Source: Avena insularis
Lineage: Eukaryota; Streptophyta; Magnoliopsida; Poales; Poaceae
DNA length: 64,000 nt
Reading direction: 5' to 3'
Assembly (NCBI GenBank): GCA_023614405.1
Contig: JAJUPC010000226.1
Location: forward strand, 372,001-436,000
In this document: positions 25,081-35,911 of the stretch, piece after piece
How positions within the stretch are numbered: the stretch's first letter is position 1
Layout: every line of letters begins with the position of its first letter
Notes under the pieces: generated by a model
Seen by the model: only the letters and a program-made list of their open reading frames with translations
Told to the model about the DNA's origin: nothing
The model's database searches: none
Program-made: the position numbers and the translations under genes

Positions 25081-25873
25081 TCAATTCAAGTGCAACAAGA
25101 GTATAGCCCAACCTACCAATGACCAAGTCCGGATAGTCTATGAATACCCCGACGTATTTCCAGATGTTTTGCCCGGTATGCCCCCAGATCGGGATATCGA
25201 GTTTATTATCGAGCTTATCCCTGGAACAGGACCCATAGCCCAGAGACCATATAGTATGAACCCGTCTGAACTAGCAGAACTGAAGAAGCAACTAGATGCC
25301 ATGTTGGAAATTGGATTGATTCAACCAAGAGCGTCACCATGGAGATCACCTATTTTGTTCGTGGACAAGAAAGATGGAGGTAATCGTTTGTGTACGGATT
25401 ATCGGAAGTTGAATGATGTCACTATCAAGAACAAGTACCCATTTCCCAGGATAGAAGATTTGTTTGATCAGTTGACCGGTGCCAAAGTGTTTTCTAAGAT
25501 TGATCTTAGAACTAGCTATCATCAACTCAAGATTCGAGCAGAGGATATTCCAAAGACTGCCTTTACCACCAGATATGGATTATACGAGTATACTGTCATG
25601 TCTTTTGGATTAACCAATGCCCCCGCTTATTTCATGAATCTCATGAATAAGATTTTTATGGACTTCCTGGATAAGTTTGTCGTTGTTTTCATCGATGACA
25701 TTCTGATTTATTCCAAATCAGAAGAAGAACATGAGCTACACCTAAGGACCATTCTTGGAATCCTTAGAGAGCATCAGTTGTATGCCAAGTTTAGCAAATG
25801 TGAATTCTGGTTACAGGAGGTAGGATTCCTTGGCCACATTGTATCAGCCGGAGGAATTGTGTTGACCCTGTAA
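25081..25873 (+). pseudogene. pol: Reverse transcriptase region of Y pol
   Basis: In order: [37 protein letters not shown], the [10 protein letters not shown] segment and the catalytic FIDD (25688-25699, the YxDD position). It copies the element RNA into cDNA. The domain is open throughout until a 1-base loss near 25860 relative to Z shifts the frame. All catalytic Asp positions are kept. DLRTSYHQ has Ser where Z has Gly. Confidence 0.9.
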
Positions 25874-26500
25874 AGGTGAAAGATGTCGAAGATTGGCAAG
25901 CCCCAACCACTCAAACCCAAGTTCGTGCATTTCTCGGATTGGCGGGATACTACCGCAAGTTCGTAGAAGGATTCTTGAGTATTGCCAGACCCATGATCAG
26001 GACAAGAAGTTTGAATGGACGGACAAATGTGAAGCGAGTTTTCAAGAACTCAAGAGGAGATTGATTTTAGCCCCAATCTTAATCATGCCGGATATCACGA
26101 AGCCCTTCGACGTGTATTGTGATGCATCCAAGATCGGTCTCGGATGTGTGCTAATGCAAGAAGGCAAAGTTATATCTTATCTATCTCGACAACTGAAACA
26201 ACATGAGCAGAACTATCCAACCCATGACCTCGAGCTTGCAGCCGTAGTTCTAGCCCTGAAGACATGGAGGCATCACCTAATGGGAAACCGTTGGGAGATT
26301 TATTCGGATCACAAGAGCCTGAGCATTACCTGATGGGAAACCATTGTGAGATTTATTCGGATCACAAGAGCTTGAAGTATATATTCACTCAGAAGGAGCT
26401 GAATATGAGGCAGAGAAGATGGATTGAGCTAATCAAAGATTATGATCTGGACATTCACTATCAGCCCGGTAAAGCCAACGTGGTAGCAGATGCCCTTAGT
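25874..26500 (+). pseudogene. pol: RT connection and RNase H region of Y pol
   Basis: It continues with [28 protein letters not shown] (thumb/connection), then RNase H with [11 protein letters not shown] (26112-26144), [15 protein letters not shown] and EIYSDHKSL. RNase H removes the RNA strand. There is a deletion near 26000 relative to Z (loss of the TQLLKKD region) and a 53-bp imperfect tandem duplication at 26271-26376, which shifts the frame. Three frames are needed to read the domain. Confidence 0.85.
26271..26376 (+). repeat. Imperfect 53-bp tandem duplication in RNase H of Y
   Basis: CATCACCTAATGGGAAACC (26271) and CATTACCTGATGGGAAACC (26324) start two adjacent copies, which differ at several bases. 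The second copy is closer to Z. Because 53 is not a multiple of three, it breaks the frame. Confidence 0.85.
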
Positions 26501-27712
26501 AGATTGCCGTGCCGCTTGAAATCCATGATTTTGAAGGAGCAACCAAGCTTGCACAAGGAGATGGAAGATTTCCGAATGGAATTAGTGAGTGAAGGATTTT
26601 TGGCTAGCATAGAACTTCAACCCACTTTGATTAGCCAGATAAGGGAGGCGCAGAAAGGAAATGCTAGTATCGATGGAATCAAGCATCGTATCAGTACAGG
26701 CAAAGTACCCGGATTCACCGAAGACGAAGAAGGAGTTCTGTGGTACAAAGGACGCCATTGTGTACCAGCAGATTCTGAGTTGAAAGAAGTTATTCTGAAG
26801 GAAGCTCATGATACTCTTTATTCTAGCAAACCCGGAGGAACGAAGATGTATCAAGATTTGAAAGAACAATTTTGGTGGCATAAGATGAAGAGAGAAATCG
26901 AAAGCTATATCGCCAAGTGTGATATATGTCAGCGAGTCAAGGCGAGACATCAAAGACCCGCTAGATTGTTGCAACCATTGCAGATTCCAGAATGGAAATG
27001 GGATTCCGTTGGAATGGACTTTATCACCGGATTACCTACTTCTAGTAGGGGAAATGACCCTATCTGGGTCATAGTTGACAGATTGTCCAAAGTCGCCCAT
27101 TTCTTACCAGTCAAGACCACATATCAGAGTTCGAAGCTAGAAGAGTTATACATCACTAGAATCGTCAGTTTGCATGGAGTCCCCAAGAACATCGTATCGG
27201 ATCGAGGAACTCAGTTTACCTCGAGATTCTAGAAGAAAGTCCAAGAAGGTTTAGGAACCCGACTGGATTTCAGCACAGCTTATCACCCTCAGATTGACGG
27301 ACAAACGGAGCGAGTAAATCAAATACTCGAAGACATGTTGAGAGCATGTGTGTTAGAGTATGGATCTACATGGGAAGATTGTCTGCCGTTCGCAGAATTT
27401 TCATACAACAACGGTTATCAAGCTAGTTTTCAAATGGCCCCATTTGAATTCATGTACGGAAGGAAGTGTCGCACCCCTTTGAACTGGTCGGAAGTAGGAG
27501 AGAGTCAGATTTTTGGACCCGACATCCTATGAGAAGCAGAAGAGAGGTTTCACAAGATTCGTGAGCACCTCAAGACCGCCCAGTCCAGACAGAAGAGTTA
27601 CACCGACAAGAGACGTCGAGACCTCGCCTTCAACATAGGAGATTTTGTGTATCTGAAAGTGTCGCCATTGAAGGGAATGCAGCGTTTGCAACTTAAAGGA
27701 AAGTTATCCCCC
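26501..27712 (+). pseudogene. pol: Integrase region of Y pol
   Basis: Zinc-binding region: His at 26807-26809; the second His is replaced by Lys (26828-26830, SSKPGG; Z has SIHPEG); then the Cys pair CDICQ. Catalytic D,D-35-E: Asp at 27017 (GMDFITG), Asp at 27200 (SDRGTQF), Glu at 27308 (QTERVNQ), with 35 residues between the last two. Stops: TAG at 27230 (Trp in Z) and TGA at 27530, the latter shared with Z. A frameshift near 27712 follows. Integrase joins cDNA ends to the target. Confidence 0.88.
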
Positions 27713-28067
27713 AGATGGCCCCTTCAAGATTCTGAACCATCGAGGAGAAGTTTCGTATAAATTGGAACTACCCGAAGAGATGTCGGCCGTGCACAATGTG
27801 TTCCATATCTCATTACTTCGCAAGTGCATCGAAGTTCCGGAGAAGACGGAAGTGTTCAAGAATATTGATCAGCAGACCATAGAAATCAACGATGACCTGG
27901 CCTATCCTGAAGTACCCATCCGTATTTTGGAAGAAGCTTTCAGAACTACCAGAACCCAAAGCATCAAGTTTCTCAAGATTCAATGGAGCAACCACACAGA
28001 AGAAGAAGCTACCTAGGAGCGTGAAGATCACATCAGGACGGAGTTTCCCGATCTCTTCAAATCCTAG
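27713..28067 (+). pseudogene. pol: Integrase C-terminus and chromodomain of Y
   Basis: LELPEEMSAVHNVFHISLLRKC is the conserved end of chromovirus integrases. It is followed by VPIRILEEAFRTTRTQSIKFLKIQW and EEEAT*EREDHIRTEFPDLF, a chromodomain-type segment. The TAG at 28014-28016 replaces the Trp present in Z. Chromodomains of this group are thought to steer integration to marked heterochromatin. The frame ends at TAG 28065-28067. Confidence 0.85.
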
Positions 28068-28115
28068 GTAATTTTTTCGTCCTTTTCCAACTCTCGGGAC
28101 AAGATTTTGTTTAAT

Positions 28116-28124
28116 GGAGGAAGG
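28116..28124 (+). promoter_or_regulatory. Polypurine tract of Y
   Basis: GGAGGAAGG two bases before the 3' LTR start at 28127. The equivalent in Z is GGGGGGAAGG. Confidence 0.75.
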
Positions 28125-28126
28125 TT

Positions 28127-31100
28127 TGAAACATCCCAAAAATATTAAACTTGGATCATCAAACTCTAATCATCAAAATTAGGGTTAACAAAAACTTTCC
28201 CAACTAAAAATATGAAAGCATTCATATGTGTGTGTATTCAAAATTTGGATTCTTTTGAATTTCCATGGTTCTGTGTTTCTTTGCTTGTAAAATGATTCTT
28301 AGGTGAAATAAACCTCATCTAAACAATCCCCAAACTTTTCCAAAAGACAAACAACTCAAAATGAATAAATTAAGTGAATGGTCACTTTGGCCAAATTAAC
28401 TCCCATGCCTACTTTGGCTATCTCTAATTTTCAAAACTCAACAGAAACATGTATGGATATTTGCACCCCTTGATAGTACTCATAATACTGTACCAAGTCC
28501 CACTTTGTGATCATCCAAAAACATTCAAATGCTAAGTTTAAATGACAGTTTAAAATTGAATCTATCTCATATGGGAAGATCCCACTATTTCAAAAACCAC
28601 TCAAACAAGATCAATTTTCAAAACCCAAGCACCCACAGAATGCTCAACACATGCCTAGCACACCCACCAAAAATCTTTTCACAATTCAAAAATAAATTTC
28701 TTGCGGCCATTTCATCAAACACTTGGAGACAGAAAATCAAATTGGCCAAACTTCACGGTTTTGAGCAGTAATTTGGCTAAGCATTGTTCACCATTGATCG
28801 CACTTGTCTCCCCATTGCCAACCAGTGCCTTGACCACCCCTAGCCCCTACCCATCGCACCATGCCATGACAACACGAAGGAACCTTACCAGCCGACCATG
28901 GATAGCTAGCCAGCGCAAGCACCAAGCCTAAACACCATGTCTAGGATGCACGCTACCGTCCACCGCCATCCCCGCCCACATCATTGGACCACACGCCCAA
29001 GCCATGCCAAACTTCTGCAGGAGCATGCCGAGAGCGTGCGAGCGCCACCCTCGACACGCCCACGCATCAGCCGCCTACGCGTGCATGCGTGATCACCACC
29101 ACCCCAGCAACCCCGCAGACACGCCCGTTCGCCGCCGCGCGGACCACGCGTGCTGTGCGCCATAAAAACCTCCGTCAGACCCGCTCAGAGCGTCGAAGCA
29201 TTCCGACCGATCAGCACCGCCCCACACCTCGCCACCACACCATTGAGCTTCGCCAGGGAACATAGAACCGCCTCCTACCATCACCCACGCCGATAGCTGC
29301 CTGTGCCATCGACCACGACGAGCTTAGCTCGCGCTTGTCGGTCCGCTCTCGCCACTATAAATAGAGGCCTCCCCCGCTCGATTTCTTCACACCAGTCCGT
29401 TCCCCTCTCTCTCAGAAATATCCGACACCCTTCCCCAGAGCAAGGCGAGCACCAGGTGGCCGGAATTTCACCGGACTTCGCTGCCACAGAGGAGGAGAGG
29501 CGCCATCGATTGGAGTCACCCCATGAGGAGCTGCCGGTGCCAGGAGAATCGTCGTCGTCGACTTCGTCATTCGCCCCCATTGACGACCCTTGCCTGAGCC
29601 CCGGTGAGCCTCCCACGACCCCCACTGAGCCGCTAGGGTTCGAGCTCGCTGGTGACATGTTCATCGTCGACGACGACCCTCAGTCGTTGATCGCCCTTCT
29701 AATCCAACGCACCACATCGCCCCGTACCGTTTCGCGTGTTATGAGCCACTGACGGGTGGAACCCCCTGTCAGCTGAGCCCCGCGCTACGGAGTGACACTG
29801 GACCGGCCCATTAGCATCTCCCGCGCACCCCAACACTTTGAATTTATATTTTCTATTTTAATTCAAACTCAGTTCTATACCTAGTTTCAAAAATCAACCC
29901 AGCTCGATTCAGTGAACCAAATTGCATGAAACCAAGTTTGTTAGAAAGGTACTAAAATTCTTAATCCAAGCCCGTTGGATTCAAATCATTTGGATCTGTA
30001 GATCAACCTTGGTAAAAATAACAAGTCAGAAGCTTTTTTGCATTCAAACATTTTTCAAACTTCAACCATAATAGCTTTTGAGTTAATTCCAGCTCTCAAA
30101 AATCACATTTGATCATACCTTTCAGAACATATAAAAACATATGGGTTTACTTACAGAAATAATGTTCAAGTAATAAAAGAATTCCACATAGGCATTTCTA
30201 GTCACTCTAGTTATTTAAAATAAAAAGGTTAAACATTATTAAATTGTGACACCACTTTAAATCACATTCCCATGTACTGAAATAGGTGGTGATGACATGT
30301 GTCAACATGATCCCATGTTTGAGTTGGAGAATATTAAATCTTAAGTAGTTTTTCAATGAGTAGAAATTACTTTTCTCAAATTCAAATAAATAAGGCATAT
30401 GCTTTAATCTTGTAATATAGGTGATGATGCTAGATAATATATAGTGCACCTTTGTGTGATGATTGAAAATAGTTAAGTATTGTTTGGTGATTGTGTACCT
30501 CGTATTTATTTATAGATGCTAGTACCGACCAAGGATACGAGGAGGAAGGAGGATACTACGAAGAAGAAGCCAAGGAGAACTTCAACCACTGCTCTGCTTA
30601 AGGCAAGCCTTACTAATCAAGTTGACCTATGCAAGATAATACTTGCTTGTTACCATGCCAACTAGAGGCCTTAAGCATATGTGATCATACCCACTTCATA
30701 ACCCAATCCTAGTTTTACTTGCAAGCTTTATACTTTATTTCTTTATCAAAGCTTTCTTTTAGAGTTTACTTAAGTGACTTGTAGATTCTAGAAAGATAAT
30801 TGAAGGTTGCATAAAGAGCATTAAAATTGGCCTAAGCTAGACAATCTCAATGTCATCCTAAGGCATGAGATTGAACTTAATTAATCACCACTTGTTGACC
30901 ACCCCTCATTAGTACTTACCCCACTTGTAGATGCTAGTGCTAAGCATAAAACTTGATCAACTTTAGATGGGAATACCTGGTGAAAATGGTTATGAAAACC
31001 TTGGAATGATGAGTCATTGTAGTGAAATGTTTTGACATGTGTTTCCCAACACCAGATGATTTTGATGATGAAAATGTTGAGGCATGAGCCTTAGCCCTTA

Positions 31101-32081
31101 TTAAAACTGATGGTTGTTTGGATGCGATACCATTCCAATTTTACCGTACAACCACAATACCCAAAAATTGGGTAGGGCTTGACTGGAAACTTATATACCT
31201 TAGTATGGGTTCCCTCACGGCCCAGGTCTGAGCTAAGGCTACCTTGTGAAGATTGTCCACCTGTGTAGTACCCAAGATGACAGTTGGTCATGGTTGGGAG
31301 GCCAAACTCACAGGAGAGGTGCCTATACTAGGGCGTGTAATCGAAAGGTTAGGATTGATTATCCGCATACTAAGTGTGGTGAATTCAGGATTTGTTCCTG
31401 ACGGATGTATTGAATATTGTGGTGAAAGTGTACAATCTCTGCAGAGTGTCAAACTATTCGAATAGCTGCGTCATGATTATGGACGCTTAGTGGCCATACT
31501 GTTCCCCCGTCAGATGTTTTCAAAATGACTTATGAAATGAATTGAGATTTTGACTTGACCACAATAGAGTTGTGATATGAAATTCAAGTTCCCACTTAGG
31601 TGTTATAAAATTTCAACTAGTTTCTTGCTTCTGAACTAAATCTGGATTTTTGCAGAACAACCCTAGAGCTTAGTGTCCTACTACAAAACCCCCTTAACTT
31701 GTTAGTATAAGTTTGCGAGAACTTAAAGAGTACTCATGGCTTTGTCCCTGGCTATTCCCGTGGCCAGACTATGAAGAGGAGTACCAGGATGATGGACCCC
31801 AGGAAGGTTACGACAACTAGGATCATCTCCCATCGTCACCATTGCCTATGACCCCAAAGATGGAGCTTCTCCTACGCTACCTTTATTATTATGTTATTCC
31901 GCTGCTTGAGATGTATTAAGAACTGGATCATGAGATCCTTATTTGTGTAAGACCTTATGTATGGTTTGTAATGGATGATGTACTGTGATATCCAAATATG
32001 TTATGTCTCGCAAAATTGTAATCCTAGGATTGCGATGTATGGCGTAACAGGCATCTGGGATTAAAAATCCGGGTGTTGACA
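28127..32081 (+). repeat. 3' LTR of Y (3.95 kb)
   Basis: Starts TGAAACATCCC (TGTAAC in the 5' copy) and ends GGGTGTTGACA, then TSD AAAGG. The frames at 28984-29265, 29281-29664 and 29303-29752 lie in the GC-rich promoter and leader segment and are not considered genes. Confidence 0.92.
29356..29364 (+). promoter_or_regulatory. TATA box in 3' LTR of Y
   Basis: TATAAATAG at the position matching 19514-19522 of the 5' LTR. It could drive read-out transcription into flanking X sequence. Confidence 0.65.
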
Positions 32082-32086
32082 AAAGG

Positions 32087-35000
32087 CAACCAAAACTACT
32101 AGCTATAACCACCAGCAATCTCAATAGTACAAGCAACCATTTTCCTAAGTTAAAATAACAGAAATCATCTATTATCCAACAGTAATCCATTATCCATGAA
32201 GGAACTATACTGTGAATCAATTCAAACCAACATTTTGAATTCAACCAAATATGTGCAACCATTTATACGACGAGTAGTTTCCATTCCATGTGTTTCTGAC
32301 CTAAAGATCGGGTAATTTTATATGCAAACCAAATTAGCATCTAGCAGTCAGGAGTGTTAACAAATACCAAGCATATCTTCAAGGACCAGATCAAAGTAAA
32401 CAACCTATAGACCAAGGCCAATTACTGTAAGCTACTAATACATAACATCCAACTAGGATAAATCGTCGACTCGTAGGTTGGTCACACAAGAATTACCTGA
32501 ATCAAAGTAGAAGAACATACATGAAGGCCATAATAACCAAAATAGATAGGAAATTCACCACCCAGGGTTGCAATCACTGCTATCCCTCCGACATCACAGA
32601 ATAGAGTAGGTCGCAATAGTTGCTGCAATGCCTCATCACCATAGAGAAAGCAGCCAGAAGCCTGCGTCGGCGACCAACCATACCTCACTGCTAGGGTTAG
32701 CCGGAATGGGGGTCGTGCAGGAGCTAAAGGTCGTCAAGGCAGTAGGGAACATAGGAAGGAGATTGGGCGGCTACTGGCACGGCACACAGTGGCAATGACT
32801 GGCCCAAATGATGAGGCGAGTGTAGGGAGCGAGAGAGGCGAGACCCGCGTGGGTATGCGTGTGTGAGTAGTGTGAGAAGGATAAGGTTGGGCTGGGAATG
32901 GCCCAGCTAGATGGGCTTAAGTGGGCCGAGTCATCCTAGAGGCCAGATTAGTCTATGGGGCTTGACTGGACTTTAACATAAAAAAGAAGCGAATAAATAA
33001 ATGATAATATTACCCCTAAACTTATTTTGTCTCTAGAAAAATATAGAAAAATCCTAAAAATACATATGATATATAAAAATCATCCCAAAAACAATATCCA
33101 CCTAAGAAAAATATTAGCTTACCTATTTAAGTTAAATAAAATGCAAATAAATACTAACATCATTAAATCCTAAATGAAATTTCATAAAATAAAGAAAAGT
33201 CCTAAAAATTAATAAAAATAATTTTTATGTATTAAAACAAATCTACTATTTTATAAAAATACTAAATTAAATTTTTAAAGATAAAATTTAAAGAAAGTAT
33301 TTAAAGACATTTAATCCTTTATGGAATTTTATGAACACAAGAATTAACTTAAAAATAAATAAATAATCATTTTTTAGGTCCTGAACGAATATATTACATT
33401 AGAAAAATATTAAAAACACTATTAGAAAAGTTTTTAATATTTTAAAGTAATAAATCGTTGTCTATTACCTGTTTTGAAAATTCTTTAAAAACATTTCTTA
33501 AATAAGAAATAATTATATTTCTCTAGAAATATTAAAACCTTAAAATCTAATTACTAAAGTTCTAAACCATAACTAAGATTTATAATTAAACTTTGGCATA
33601 AATCATTAACTTCATAATACTTTTTTAAACCCTAAATCAAAATTCTAAACCACAATCTTTAAAATAATTTTATACATCATTCACTAATATTAAGAAGGAA
33701 GGATCTTAACATCTAAATATTAGTTAATATGACTTTAAATCTAACACATTAACAACATCATCCAAATTATGCTTTCATTAACTAGTTGAATGTTATTTTC
33801 ATATTAGAAAAACAAATTAATCTAAGCATTCACTTAAATGTAAAATGAATAATTCCACACCTTAGTCATACTTATCATAAATCCAAAACTTGAGAATAAT
33901 CAAAACAATTTACACCTTAAGTTTATTTATTTTATTTGAAGTTAACTTTAGTCTCAAAGATTATAAACATCATGTCTAGTAAACTACTTAAGTTTTTATA
34001 GTTAACTTTGGTCTATTTCAATTAAAACATGAAGCAGCTTAAGTCCAAACTAATCCATCAAACACCAAAAGACAATAATCACGTTCTATTAACAATAAAG
34101 ATTATTTAAACCTTAGAAAGGAAATCTTTTATTCAAATGTTATTCTTTTTGCCACTTCAACAGTAATCTTATAATAAGTTCTTCAATTCTTAACAACTCA
34201 ATCCCAAGGACGTTTATCAATAGACACCAAATGACAATTAACCATTAAACATTATTTTATACTTTACTTGTATATTTTGGGTTGTTAACACTTAAGTTCT
34301 TTATAAATACCATTACTTGTAAAGTAAAACTTGAAGATAAATCAACTTTTAAAAGAATTACCTAAACTCACTTCACTCAAAGTATTGGGGATTCAGTTTG
34401 GGAGTTTTACAAAATGCATAGCATTACTTATGCATAATTGCATATTGCTTCTTTAAACATTAGTCCTTACTGGACCAATGATGCTGATTTCAGATATTGG
34501 ATTCTATATTGTCTCGAAGACCGTCAGTGCATAACCTTGCAATCACAAAAGGCAAGTTCACACTTGCTCATGTCCTTTGATTATTTCCTGTAAAGTATTT
34601 TTGCAAATCCAGTGTTGTCATCACCTGCATTTCAAAAGGATCAGAAAACACTATTTTCATAATAATATGATTATAGGTTATTTACCATGCGGTAATAACC
34701 TAATATGAAAGTTCCGGTGGTAAAGGAACATATTATCTAGGACTTAACAACCAATGTCGCCAGTTATTCTTGCGTCGTATATTACGCGTTAACCATGAGA
34801 TTTGGAATGGGACGGAGAAGTCAGCTGGATCGGCTCCCTTTCACATGCCTTGGACACTGTTCTAGGCATTTGTAAGTTGCAGATCTTGGGTATAGCCGTT
34901 TTATACGGGGAAAGGTCTACCTTGGATCTGGGCTTACAAAAGATAGATTTCTAGTGTTAATGGTTGTTGTGTATATCCAGCTAAGGTATAGCCGTTTTAT

Positions 35001-35911
35001 ACGGGGAAAGGTCTACCTTGAGTTTGGGCATACAACGATTGCGGTGTATGCGGGGTCGCGGAGAAGGACAGTGATTGGCTTAGATCTTAGTTTGGGCCTC
35101 ATACCAAGGAAGTATGAACGGGTTGGCCGCTCAGATGTGCAACAAAGCTAAGATCTCTCATGGGTAAAGTAACGCACCTCTGCAGAGTGTAAGAACTGTA
35201 ACTTGTTACTCCCTATTCCGGGAAGGAGCTACGAACGCGGCGGGAAAGGAACTCCATGAAAGTTCTGGTAAACCCATGAAGGCTGACGGACATAGCTTTT
35301 TAGAATAAAATCAACCTTTGAAGAAATGTTTTCGAAAACTTTCATTGCCTACGACCTTTGGTCTATGACTATAGATATAGTGCATCAAACTCTCCTTTTC
35401 TAGTGAACTTGCTGAGTACGCTCGTACTCAACGTATCTTCTTAACCCTTGCTAGATTCTAAAGCCATTAAGACGACGTCTACATCAAGTTATGCTCCAGG
35501 AATCATCATCAAAAGCCCAAGCTCTTCAATGAAGTCAAGGAAGTCAACATATACATCAACTCAAGTGAACACGAAGTTACTAATTAGATAGGAATATAAT
35601 CTCTAGACGTAGAACCTATTTATGTAGAGTATTGCAATAGCAGCAATACAAGCCAAATAGTTAAATTCTAATCCATTAGCATGATATTTATGAGTTGATT
35701 ATTTTTATTCTTATTTTTCTCTCTCTTTAACCTAGAGTGTTCTCTGGATCTTATGTAAAGAGTTGAGTTGTAACCTGTAGTCATGTCTTGGACCTACTGT
35801 GTTTCTATTGTACCATTCTGAGGGATGTAATACTAGTGAACGGTGTTTCATTGGTGTTATGTCAACGACTATAGTGTACTACATCATGTAGTGGTATGCT
35901 GGGTCACCGCA
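32087..35911 (+). repeat. 5' LTR of X, right segment
   Basis: It resumes directly after the Y TSD (CAACCAAAACTACTAG) and aligns with the 3' LTR from 44697 on. It holds a GC-rich patch (about 32680-32960), a long AT-rich part (33000-34400) and a right part with GGCAAGTTCACACTTGCTCATG and TTGTACCATTCTGAGGGATG, near the LTR end. It ends GGGTCACCGCA at 35911, followed by the PBS. No gene. Confidence 0.85.
34889..35020 (+). repeat. 96-bp-spaced direct repeat with small hairpin in the X LTR
   Basis: GGTATAGCCGTTTTATACGG begins at 34889 and again at 34985, each followed by GGAAAGGTCTACCTTG. Within each, CCGT-TTTAT-ACGG can fold. The 3' LTR has diverged copies near 47578 and 47674. Confidence 0.75.

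Larger units (their letters stand above)
18259..32081 (+). mobile_element. Chromovirus Y (Ty3/gypsy, Tekay/Del type), complete but inactive
   Basis: This 13.8-kb element has TSD AAAGG at 18254-18258 and 32082-32086. The order is 5' LTR, PBS, ORF0, gag, protease, RT, RNase H, integrase, chromodomain, PPT, 3' LTR. The chromodomain C-terminus (EREDHIRTEFPDLF) and the pol domain order place it with Ty3/gypsy chromoviruses. The resemblance of that tail to Tekay/Del elements is from memory of the family. Several stops, 1-nt indels and a small internal duplication break the polyprotein. Confidence 0.92.

Noticed and set aside
29281..29752. Overlapping 127- and 149-codon frames on both strands in the Y 3' LTR
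   Set aside because: The 5' LTR copy (about 19430-19900) lacks the same open frames despite high similarity, so they are not under coding constraint.
15419..35911. X as an Ogre-like giant element with upstream ORF
   Set aside because: The large size comes from nested insertions. X itself has no gag-pol, and the ORF0 seen belongs to Y. The PBS is initiator tRNA-Met type.
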